NCBI GenBank assembly: GCA_023128195.1 | Contig: JAGMEL010000020.1 | Span: forward strand, 1 to 5,749 | From: Caldifarciminota bacterium | Lineage (GTDB): Bacteria; Hydrothermota; Tepidihabitantia; SM23-42 | Length of the DNA: 5,749 nucleotides | Direction of reading: 5' to 3' | Part shown: positions 1-5,749 of the stretch, piece after piece | Numbering within the stretch: the first letter of the stretch is position 1 | Layout: each line of letters starts with the position of its first letter | Notes under the pieces: model-generated | Databases searched by the model: none | Seen by the model: only the letters and a program-made list of their open reading frames with translations | What the model was told of the DNA's origin: nothing | Translations under genes and position numbers: made by a program

Positions 1-127
1 CAGCAAATGCACCACTGAGTGCGGTCGCTCTCGCACCTGGCCAGATCATGAGAAAAACTGCGCCAGGTCGCTGAGCTCCCAAAAGACAGGTGCTAAACAA
101 TAGCACCATTAGACTGACTTTATGCAT
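1..127 (-). CDS. PorV/PorQ-like exported protein, N-terminal fragment
   Basis: Only the first 42 codons are present; the gene runs off the left edge. The ATG at 127 is well supported: GGAGG lies six bases upstream and a strong promoter lies before that. The N-terminus (MHKVSLMVLLFSTCLLGA) is a signal peptide with a short basic n-region, a hydrophobic core and a likely signal peptidase I cut after LLGA. No proper lipobox precedes the Cys. The mature start, RPGAVFLMIWPGARATALSG, resembles the start of PorV/PorQ (UPF0164-like) proteins, where a 'GA.FL.I..GAR..GMGGAF.A' pattern opens the first strands of an outer-membrane beta-barrel. Here the usual GMGGAF appears as ALSGAF. PorV and PorQ act in type IX secretion in Bacteroidota, but many relatives outside that phylum have unknown roles, so secretion is not implied. 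The first 80 bases are about 60% G+C, far above the upstream genes. The gene appears to be transcribed independently of tamB. Family assignment from 42 residues is moderate. Confidence 0.68.
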   Translation of the reverse strand, partial: MHKVSLMVLLFSTCLLGAQRPGAVFLMIWPGARATALSGAFA

Positions 128-133
128 CAAAAA

Positions 134-138
134 CCTCC
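134..138 (-). promoter_or_regulatory. Shine-Dalgarno site of the PorV/PorQ-like gene
   Basis: The minus strand reads GGAGG followed by TTTTTG and then the ATG at 127, a perfect anti-16S match with a six-base spacer. It fixes the start codon. It also shows that this organism uses Shine-Dalgarno initiation, which makes the absence of such sites before the two upstream genes meaningful. Confidence 0.85.
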
Positions 139-159
139 ATCATATATATAATTACATCC

Positions 160-187
160 ATTATAATTATATTGAATTGAATGTCAA
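160..187 (-). promoter_or_regulatory. Sigma-70-type promoter for the PorV/PorQ-like gene
   Basis: On the minus strand a perfect -35 box TTGACA (187-182) is followed by a 16-base spacer and a perfect -10 box TATAAT (165-160). A second TATAAT sits immediately upstream of the -10 at 171-166, but its 10-base spacing rules it out as partner of this -35. Transcription should start near 153, giving a leader of roughly 26 bases that contains the GGAGG site. The stretch upstream of the -35 (about 203-191) is AT-rich and could act like an UP element. The promoter matches consensus so closely that strong constitutive expression is likely. No operator repeat is visible between promoter and start codon. 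Confidence 0.82.
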
Positions 188-212
188 GACCAATAAATAA
201 ATACGCAGTATC

Positions 213-240
213 ATCCCGTCCTTTTATAAAAGGACGGGAT
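213..240. repeat. Perfect 28-base palindrome, strongest hairpin of the array
   Basis: The arm ATCCCGTCCTTTTA is followed directly by its exact reverse complement. As RNA this gives a stem of about 12 base pairs, GC-rich at the base. It lies 25 bases upstream of the PorV-like gene's -35 box and downstream of tamB, so it could end or slow read-through from the operon. A classic intrinsic terminator is not convincing: on the minus strand the stem is followed by GATACTGCG before any U-rich stretch, and on the plus strand no T-run follows. Confidence 0.85.
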
Positions 241-250
241 TTGCAGTATC

Positions 251-311
251 GTCCCTTTGGGACTCGCAGTATCGCCTGCGGCTTGCAGTATCGTTCCGCC
301 TTTATCGGAAC
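251..311. repeat. Three smaller hairpins between GCAGTATC copies
   Basis: After the copy at 243-250 comes GTCCC-TTT-GGGAC (251-263). After the copy at 266-273 comes GCC-TGC-GGC (274-282). After the copy at 285-292 comes GTTCCG, seven bases, CGGAAC (293-311). The arms differ in sequence and length (five, three and six pairs), yet each fills the whole interval between two identical linkers apart from the trailing TT or TC. Pairing is kept while sequence is not. Confidence 0.75.
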
Positions 312-360
312 TCGCAATAAAAATTTTGGCGAATCTACTACAGGTACATAATCCTGCAAG

Positions 361-387
361 TTTGTTTCGAGTCCTTCGAGAAACAAA
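361..387. repeat. Hairpin in the inverted half of the array
   Basis: TTTGTTTC at 361-368 pairs with GAAACAAA at 380-387, giving an eight-pair stem with an 11-base loop. The loop (GAGTCCTTCGA) can add a short imperfect inner stem. It sits between the reversed words at 350 and 390, as the other hairpins sit between forward words. No T-run follows on the minus strand, so I do not call it a terminator. Confidence 0.65.
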
Positions 388-389
388 AC

Positions 390-431
390 GATCCTGCGAA
401 TAAAATGATCCTGCGAACGAAGTGATACTGC
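390..431. repeat. 17-base direct repeats at the tamB-proximal end of the array
   Basis: GATCCTGCGAA starts at 390 and again at 407, and GATACTGC follows at 424, an exact 17-base period. The nine-base spacers (GAATAAAAT and GAACGAAGT) share their first three bases and final T. They form no clear hairpin, unlike the units further left, so this looks like a reduced form of the same element. Confidence 0.75.
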
Positions 432-436
432 ATTGT

Positions 437-3400
437 TTAAAACCTTATCCTGTGTTGATACTGCAAACTATATTCACCTTCTTCATCTCTTTTTATCAGT
501 ATTTCATTTTTATCATCGATGAAATATTCTACATTGAATTCGTTCGAAAATGAAGTTATATCGTATGTGTAGGTAATAAATATGTCCCTCGAAACATATT
601 TCCCAACCGTCAACTTTGCTTTAATTTCAGGCTCAAAATACGGTGTCTCAATTCTGAAATAATCGAGGCCAGTGTATTGTCTTATCCGGCGTGAGACATC
701 GCCTTCAAGCCAAGATAATAAGCCGTGCGGTAGAACTTTACCAACATAATCACCCTGTTTCATTGATTCGAGTTCGCGCCAGCTTATATTCAGATTTAAA
801 TACATTAAAATATCCTGCTCGCTGTATTGTCCTTCTGGCTCTGTGAAGAATTCGAATATAGGTTCTGACATAGTGCCAAAGCAGTGTAATATAATTGTTA
901 TTGTGTTACCACCAGAATCCCTTTCTCTCGTATCCATTTCTGCCCAGATATTAAGCTCCGCGTCAATTTTTTCCTCGGGTATGAATGTAACCTGTCCCTC
1001 AGTGATTGAAAGGACGTGATTCAGCCAGTAATAATTACCCCGGTGGGTTTTCATAATCCCCGATATATATGGTTCCCCTTGCTCTTTTACAATATAGATT
1101 TCACCACCAAATTCAATATCAGCATCGCGATTTCTTAGCCATATATTCCTTTCGCCTTTGATTCTTATATTCATTGTCCACTTTTCACTGTCTTCCTTTT
1201 TTTCTGGTTTGATCTTCAAACCAAAATCTATAGGTATTGTTGCTTGTTTTATTGTGATATTGCCATTGTAATAGCTTACTTCATCTTTCATTCCAAAGGA
1301 AAAATTACCGCTACCTATGCCATAGGCAAACGGGTAGTACTGTAGAGGCGCATCTTTAAAACTGACATCAAAATTGAGATTTTTAACTCGGAAACGCGGT
1401 TCTAATTTAACAACACCACCAGCGTTTATTTCTGCACCATTTGAACTCGATAATCGGGAATTGCTCAATGTAGAAATTTGCCCCTTTGCCGATTCAAAAA
1501 TTATTCGATTATTATCAAATTTAACTTTGCTGTTTAGCGAATCGAATTTTGCGGAAACGATATCTAAACTAAAGGATCCATTTTGTATTTCAGCTTCACC
1601 AGTGAGCTTGAAGTTTTCTAAATTACCTTGAAAAGTGACATCTCCACTCATAATACCATCAGGGTTACCTAAAATATTGTTTAAAAACCATAGTGCCCAA
1701 ATTCCGAAATCATCAAATTTTGTGTTTATAAAAAACGACTCAGTTGAAAATAGACCATCGGCATGAAGATTTTGTTCATTTTCATCTGATACATCGAGCG
1801 CTTCGACAATGATTGTTTTATTTTTGTATTCTCCCTTTACAGTCAATAAACCGTCTTTCAAACCCCTGAAGTTAATCTCCTGTGCATTAATTGTAAGTTT
1901 ACTTTCCGCCAATGAAAGTGCTAATGTGCCGCTTATATCTTCTTTTAAACCCAATAACATTCCAAATTTTGTTAGATCACCATTGGATAAACTTATACTT
2001 ACTGGTGATAGGCTTCCCTTTAATGTACCATCAATGAATGAGAGATTAACATTACCAAGTTTTTTATTGGGGATATCAAACGTTATTGGCGCTGTATTTT
2101 TTGTTTCTACTCCATTGTAATTAATATAAAAATTTGATATTGTACCGCCCCAGTTTTTGTCAAACGCCCCAATTATCTTCAAGTTATCATCCTGCCTTTT
2201 TGCCTCGAATTGGATATTGTGATTTTCTAATAAGATAGCCATTTTCTCTAAGGATTGGTTTTTATATGACGGTTCTTCCAATGTGAGTTTTAAATATCCA
2301 GATTGATCCCCAAACCTGAAGTCTTTACTGTTAATTGAAAATTCTTTTACTTCAATATCCTCTGTTACAAAATCAGTAACGGTGATATTAGATGTAATGA
2401 GAATATCTTTCATTTTTTTTAAGTCACCTTGCAAATGACAATAGCCTTTTATGATACCTTTAAACGGAACATATTTCGCAAGTTTTTCCAGATCGAAACT
2501 ATTGAACTTAATATTAAGATCACATCCTGCGTAAATATTACCATCAATTTCAAGTGTCTTTCTGCCTTCTATAATAAAAAGTGAATCTAAATTGATTTGG
2601 TCATCTGTAGTTGAAACATATATTAATAGAGAATCTAAACCTAACCCATATTCAGCTGGCGATTTTACAATACCAATATATTTTTTTTCTTTATACTTCA
2701 TATATCCATTTACTAACACAGGTTCGTGGAAATTTAAATAATTTCCTATATTTACTTCATTAAAATTGGCTTCAAATTCCCAAATTTCCCAATCCAGAAC
2801 CTTAACCTGTGCGAAAACGCGACCTCCTGATAATTCTCCATCAAATATATTTACCAAGATGGTATCTGCAAAAACATTGGTTTCAAAATTAAAATGGTCA
2901 AACGGTTCGAGTCCTTCCACAGTTCCGTGAATTTTTGGTAATAGTTTATTATTGATGTATTCAGCTTCTCCAGAAAACATAATCGTACCTTTGTGGATTC
3001 CAAAACTCTGCATAACTAATCTGGCATTTTCAAATTTAAGTGATGCCTGGTCATTTTCAAATGAGTATGAACCTTCTCCTTGAAGCAATATTCCATTACC
3101 CTTTATTTTAAATGAATTTGCTTTAATTCCTTTATTGTTCATTGTTAAATCAAGATTTGCACTTGTTATAGAAATAGGATAATCCTTTGTCCTGAGTGAG
3201 AGATTTATTGTACTTAAGTAGATTTTTGACCCAATCAGGTCAATAAACACAAGGCCTGAAATTGCTTCAATCGTAGACAATTTTTCATTTCCATAGATTA
3301 CCTTGCCATTTTTTAAATTTATTCTCAATCCTAAATTGAGCCGCGGGAGACTAAACTTTGTTTTTTCACCGGTACCTGTTTTCTTTTTTATGCAGACGGT

Positions 3401-3697
3401 TGGTTCAATTAGGTTTATTTCGAATAGGTGTGGTAATCTAAAACCCCATGGTTCAAACCGATAGCTAATGTCAGCAATTTCACCGTAGACACTGTCGGTT
3501 TCGGATAATTTCACGTTATAATTTTCAATCTTAAAACCGCGCAAGGGATTGCCCTGCATAGTCTTATATTTGATATCTATATTAGCAGTTCGTTCCAGGA
3601 AAACAATCGTTAATGCTCCAAAGTCAACTGTTTTAATCACAATATAAACTGCGATTATGATTAATACAATTATTGCAGGTAATATAAACTTCTTCAT
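437..3697 (-). CDS. tamB: Translocation and assembly module protein TamB
   Basis: A 1086-residue AsmA-like protein, somewhat shorter than E. coli TamB (about 1260). Residues 1-22 (MKKFILPAII, then a long aliphatic run) form an uncleaved inner-membrane anchor. The rest is nearly all short alternating beta-strands, as expected for the long hydrophobic-grooved beta-fold that spans the periplasm. The C-terminal third carries the TamB/DUF490 domain (roughly 690-1086). Recognisable elements are LRNRDADIEFGGEI (854-867), GIMKTHRGNYYWLNHVLSIT (880-899) leading into EGQVTF, EPIFEFFTEPEGQYSEQDIL (945-964), and VGKYVSRDIFITYTYD (1031-1046). The protein ends in an alternating strand closing on Phe (YSLQYQHRIRF). 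TamB works with an Omp85 partner in outer-membrane protein assembly and is implicated in phospholipid transport to the outer membrane. The partner gene ends three bases upstream. No Shine-Dalgarno site precedes the ATG, so translation is probably coupled. The last codons include a copy of the downstream repeat word. The family call is firm; the exact cargo is unknown. Confidence 0.93.
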   Translation of the reverse strand: MKKFILPAIIVLIIIAVYIVIKTVDFGALTIVFLERTANIDIKYKTMQGNPLRGFKIENYNVKLSETDSVYGEIADISYRFEPWGFRLPHLFEINLIEPTVCIKKKTGTGEKTKFSLPRLNLGLRINLKNGKVIYGNEKLSTIEAISGLVFIDLIGSKIYLSTINLSLRTKDYPISITSANLDLTMNNKGIKANSFKIKGNGILLQGEGSYSFENDQASLKFENARLVMQSFGIHKGTIMFSGEAEYINNKLLPKIHGTVEGLEPFDHFNFETNVFADTILVNIFDGELSGGRVFAQVKVLDWEIWEFEANFNEVNIGNYLNFHEPVLVNGYMKYKEKKYIGIVKSPAEYGLGLDSLLIYVSTTDDQINLDSLFIIEGRKTLEIDGNIYAGCDLNIKFNSFDLEKLAKYVPFKGIIKGYCHLQGDLKKMKDILITSNITVTDFVTEDIEVKEFSINSKDFRFGDQSGYLKLTLEEPSYKNQSLEKMAILLENHNIQFEAKRQDDNLKIIGAFDKNWGGTISNFYINYNGVETKNTAPITFDIPNKKLGNVNLSFIDGTLKGSLSPVSISLSNGDLTKFGMLLGLKEDISGTLALSLAESKLTINAQEINFRGLKDGLLTVKGEYKNKTIIVEALDVSDENEQNLHADGLFSTESFFINTKFDDFGIWALWFLNNILGNPDGIMSGDVTFQGNLENFKLTGEAEIQNGSFSLDIVSAKFDSLNSKVKFDNNRIIFESAKGQISTLSNSRLSSSNGAEINAGGVVKLEPRFRVKNLNFDVSFKDAPLQYYPFAYGIGSGNFSFGMKDEVSYYNGNITIKQATIPIDFGLKIKPEKKEDSEKWTMNIRIKGERNIWLRNRDADIEFGGEIYIVKEQGEPYISGIMKTHRGNYYWLNHVLSITEGQVTFIPEEKIDAELNIWAEMDTRERDSGGNTITIILHCFGTMSEPIFEFFTEPEGQYSEQDILMYLNLNISWRELESMKQGDYVGKVLPHGLLSWLEGDVSRRIRQYTGLDYFRIETPYFEPEIKAKLTVGKYVSRDIFITYTYDITSFSNEFNVEYFIDDKNEILIKRDEEGEYSLQYQHRIRF

Positions 3698-3700
3698 ATA

Positions 3701-5371
3701 TTAAAAAATATGATAGATACCCAGATATATTTCTTTACCCTCTCCATTGGTTAATGGAAATCCAACATCAAGACGCACGGGGCCAATTGGTGTGTAGTAA
3801 CGTAACCCCAATCCAGCACTTATTTTTAAAAAATCTGAGCGGAGTAAATATATTTCATTATCAACGTAGCCAATATCAAAAAATCCTACAATGCCAAAAT
3901 TTAAGGGAAGGGCAATTCTGGCTTCAAAATTATATATGCCAATTATATTACCATATTTTTCGTGTCCTATTGAATCAGGGCCAATTGATTTCTTAGGATA
4001 GCCTCTTAATGAGTTCTGTCCGCCGATATAATATTTTTCATAGATTGCTATACCGTCGGTCGGAATTATTACCCCCAATTTTATTCTCTGGGCTATGGTA
4101 TGTTGAAATATCGGGATGTACAATCTGTTTTCCAACTCAAAACGGACAAAATCGTTTGCTCCACCAAGTGGCCCGCCGGCGTATTCAATGAGCGGTAGAA
4201 TATATATGCCTTTTTTTGGATTAAAAAATTCCTTTCGATTATCTATCATGAATTGAACTTTTACACTGTTTGTAATACCTTTTATTGTATCCGGTAATGT
4301 TATTTTTTCCCGAAGGTCAACGAATTTATATTGATGGGCAATACTAAATTGGACATCGTTTGTAATCGATTTGGATAATCTGAATTCATTGCCCCTCGTA
4401 TGTTGCGTATAAACATCTGTTTCTTTGAACCAGAGAAATGGTAATATAGAAAGCGTCAGTTGTAAAGGTGTAACATAGGGGATAATGTATCTTCCTTCAA
4501 ATTTCATTTCCCATTCCTGTTTTGTGTTTGTTTCGAATGAAGGCTGAATCTTAAAACGATGTCCCGTATTAAACAGATTTAGCTCCTCAATACCCAATGA
4601 TATTAAAAACTTCAGGGGGATAGATAAGCCAATACCAAAATTCAAGATACGTGATTTCAATTCCTTTACTCTTAATATTAAATCAATACTATCCGGTTCG
4701 CTCTTTAACATTTCAACATTAATTGTTCCAAAAAAACCGAGTCCATAAATACGACGTTGGCTATCGAGAATTTTTGTTTTATTGAACTTATCACCTTTTT
4801 TAAATTTCATTTCCCTTCGCACGATCTCTGTTTTACATGTCTTGAGTTCTTTTATTACAATATCCCTGATGTAGTATAATTTTCCAGTTTCAATATTAAT
4901 TATCAAAATTCCTGAGTCAGGTATTGTAGACGATATAACATCTGCATAAGGATACCCGCGATCTTTATAATAGTTTCTGATTTTATCCTCAGTAACTACT
5001 ATTTTTTCCTCAATAAAAAAATCATTAATTTTTATCGCAAATAAATCTTTTAGTTCCCTTTCTTCTCCACCATTTACAATTATCCTTTCTATTTTGTGTC
5101 TTTCACCTTCTTCAATGTGAAAAGTAATCTCCATACCCTCTTCTGTAGATTCGACATGAGGTGTAACATCTGCATCAAAAAAACCTTGAGTTTCATAGAA
5201 ACGCAATATTCGCTCCGTGTCAAAGTCGAGATTAACATCGTTGTATTCTTCATCCTCTTTGGATAGAATATCTTCTGCGAGATCTTTATTGCTAATGGAT
5301 TTATTACCAGTAAATTCGATTTTTGTAACCGGGATATTAGATATTAAAAGAATGAATAAAAAATTAACCAA
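3701..5371 (-). CDS. BamA/TamA (Omp85) family outer-membrane assembly protein, TamA-like
   Basis: A 556-residue Omp85 protein. Three POTRA domains are visible at about 16-91, 92-167 and 168-240; the first two carry the typical helix endings RFYETQGFFDADV and YYKDRGYPYADV, the third RRIYGLGFFGTINV. The membrane barrel spans about 243-556. It contains DNRKEFFNPKKG (377-388), the loop-6 signature YYIGGQNSLRGYPK with LRGY at 455-458, and a last-strand region GLGLRYYTPIGPVRLDVGFP ending in Phe. Three POTRAs, a length near E. coli TamA (577) and the adjacent tamB favour TamA. In lineages without a separate TamA, such as Borrelia, BamA itself partners TamB, so I leave the symbol blank. The start is a TTG directly after an in-frame TGA, with no Shine-Dalgarno site; no ATG or GTG lies upstream of the first POTRA. 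The resulting signal sequence (MVNFLFILLISNIP) is short, lacks a basic n-region and has no clear cleavage site. The gene lies 12 bases after the aminopeptidase and three before tamB. Confidence 0.92.
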   Translation of the reverse strand: MVNFLFILLISNIPVTKIEFTGNKSISNKDLAEDILSKEDEEYNDVNLDFDTERILRFYETQGFFDADVTPHVESTEEGMEITFHIEEGERHKIERIIVNGGEERELKDLFAIKINDFFIEEKIVVTEDKIRNYYKDRGYPYADVISSTIPDSGILIINIETGKLYYIRDIVIKELKTCKTEIVRREMKFKKGDKFNKTKILDSQRRIYGLGFFGTINVEMLKSEPDSIDLILRVKELKSRILNFGIGLSIPLKFLISLGIEELNLFNTGHRFKIQPSFETNTKQEWEMKFEGRYIIPYVTPLQLTLSILPFLWFKETDVYTQHTRGNEFRLSKSITNDVQFSIAHQYKFVDLREKITLPDTIKGITNSVKVQFMIDNRKEFFNPKKGIYILPLIEYAGGPLGGANDFVRFELENRLYIPIFQHTIAQRIKLGVIIPTDGIAIYEKYYIGGQNSLRGYPKKSIGPDSIGHEKYGNIIGIYNFEARIALPLNFGIVGFFDIGYVDNEIYLLRSDFLKISAGLGLRYYTPIGPVRLDVGFPLTNGEGKEIYLGIYHIF

Positions 5372-5383
5372 TCAAAAATATAC

Positions 5384-5749
5384 TTAAATAAGAAAATTGC
5401 CTTTTTTGATTATCAAGTTTCCATCAATCCAGACACTTGGTTTTTTAACAACACCATCAAGATGAATTTTTGCTTTATTTTTGCCCCCAAAACCAAGATT
5501 GTGTCCAAATGCAATGTGGATACTACCGAGAACTTTTTCGTCTTCGAGAACATTCCCGGTAATTTTTGCCTTCGGATTTGTACCAATCCCAAATTCACAA
5601 AGGGTTCTTTCTTTTTTTCCGTATTTTTTAAAAACAGCATTTAGTTTCTGATTACCCTTGAGACTTACAATCTGTCCATTTTTTATTTCTAAGGTGACTT
5701 TATTTTTTAAAAATCCAATTGGGGCAAAAGAACCATCAACGACAATATT
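5384..5749 (-). CDS. M29/COG2309-type aminopeptidase, C-terminal fragment
   Basis: The last 121 codons of a gene whose start lies beyond the right edge; the frame stays open to 5749 and ends in TAA at 5386-5384. Visible motifs are CEFGIGTNPKAKITGNVLED (51-70), EKVLGSIHIAFGHN (71-84), GFGGKNKAKIHLDGVV (86-101) and KKPSVWIDGNLII (102-114). This matches the C-terminus of the thermophilic metallo-aminopeptidase family (AmpS/aminopeptidase T, COG2309), usually about 350-400 residues. In that family two metal ions are held by Glu and His residues. The Glu before FGIGTNP, the His of HIAFG and the HLD pair are the likely ligands here, by analogy. The distance from HIAFG to HLD is short (18 residues), which fits the COG2309 branch better than the classical Thermus enzymes as I remember them. 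The protein is presumably cytoplasmic and releases N-terminal amino acids from peptides. It is probably the upstream member of the operon with the two assembly genes, with no evident functional link. Confidence 0.75.
   Translation of the reverse strand, partial: NIVVDGSFAPIGFLKNKVTLEIKNGQIVSLKGNQKLNAVFKKYGKKERTLCEFGIGTNPKAKITGNVLEDEKVLGSIHIAFGHNLGFGGKNKAKIHLDGVVKKPSVWIDGNLIIKKGNFLI

Larger units (their letters stand above)
205..464. repeat. Inverted array of GCAGTATC/GCAGGATC words with variable hairpins
   Basis: Exact plus-strand copies of GCAGTATC lie at 205-212, 243-250, 266-273 and 285-292, with a decayed version (GCAATA...) at 314. Each is followed by a different inverted repeat and then TT or TC before the next copy. 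From 350 onward the word appears in reverse complement: AATCCTGC at 350, GATCCTGC at 390 and 407, GATACTGC at 424 and 457. On the minus strand most of these copies too are preceded by TT or TC, so the halves belong to one family and face each other across about 314-349. That centre, which includes GGCGAATCTACTACAGGTAC, matches neither half. The 457 copy lies within the last codons of tamB. The array fills most of the space between tamB and the next promoter. It resembles REP-type extragenic palindromes in position and build. Function is unknown; mRNA 3'-end protection, termination or a mobile origin are possible. Confidence 0.8.

Noticed and set aside
36..70. Short inverted-repeat-like bases (CCTGGCC...GCGCCAGG) in the PorV-like signal region
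   Set aside because: The pairing is short, lies inside coding sequence, and is explained by GC-rich Pro-Gly-Ala codons.
120..386. An 88-codon minus-strand open frame covering the repeat array
   Set aside because: Its peptide is a translation of the repeats (LRVP...RYCK recurs), it has no Shine-Dalgarno site, and it overlaps the promoter, ribosome site and start codon of the PorV-like gene. It is not a credible gene.
361..387. Intrinsic terminator for the tam operon
   Set aside because: The stem is AT-rich and no T-run follows on the minus strand; it is better described as one of the array's hairpins.
205..464. CRISPR array
   Set aside because: The conserved word is only 8 bases, intervals vary from 9 to 32 bases and are mostly self-complementary, the halves are inverted, and there are no cas genes in the window.
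1374..2120. Plus-strand open frames opposite tamB (1374-1631 and 1809-2120)
   Set aside because: They lie antisense to a full-length, well-supported TamB frame, have no ribosome sites and resemble no family I know.
3754..4191. Plus-strand open frames opposite the Omp85 gene (3754-3996 and 4009-4191)
   Set aside because: These are shadows of the conserved barrel-coding frame, with no independent support.
5413..5644. Open frames on both strands (minus 5413-5640, plus 5462-5644) overlapping the aminopeptidase end
   Set aside because: The true frame is the one encoding the conserved EFGIGTNP, HIAFG and HLDG motifs; the others are out-of-frame shadows.

Overview
The window comes from an AT-rich diderm (Gram-negative type) bacterium. 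Two consecutive genes encode outer-membrane assembly proteins of the Omp85/TamA and TamB families. A third, cut by the left edge, begins like the PorV/PorQ family of exported barrel proteins found in Bacteroidota, Ignavibacteria and several uncultivated relatives. An uncultivated lineage of that broad kind (for example candidate phylum WOR-3/Stahlbacteria) fits the gene set, but this is a guess: no marker gene is present.

All genes read on the minus strand, so the order of transcription is right to left. At the right edge is the last third of an M29/COG2309-type aminopeptidase (5384-5749). After 12 bases comes an Omp85 protein with three POTRA domains (3701-5371, TTG start), and after 3 more bases a 1086-residue TamB (437-3697). 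The tight spacing and the lack of Shine-Dalgarno sequences inside the block point to one co-transcribed, translationally coupled unit. In the accepted model, TamA sits in the outer membrane and TamB spans the periplasm from an inner-membrane anchor. Together they serve outer-membrane protein assembly and probably phospholipid transport to the outer membrane.

The roughly 310 bases after tamB contain no convincing gene. Their left part holds a near-consensus sigma-70-type promoter (160-187) and a GGAGG ribosome binding site, which drive the PorV/PorQ-like gene starting at 127. The rest is an array of short units, each an 8-base word (GCAGTATC or GCAGGATC) next to a different hairpin or short spacer. 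Its two halves are in opposite orientation, and the last copy lies inside the final codons of tamB. This array is the most unusual thing in the window. The gene content is otherwise conventional, and I see no evidence for a new multi-gene system.
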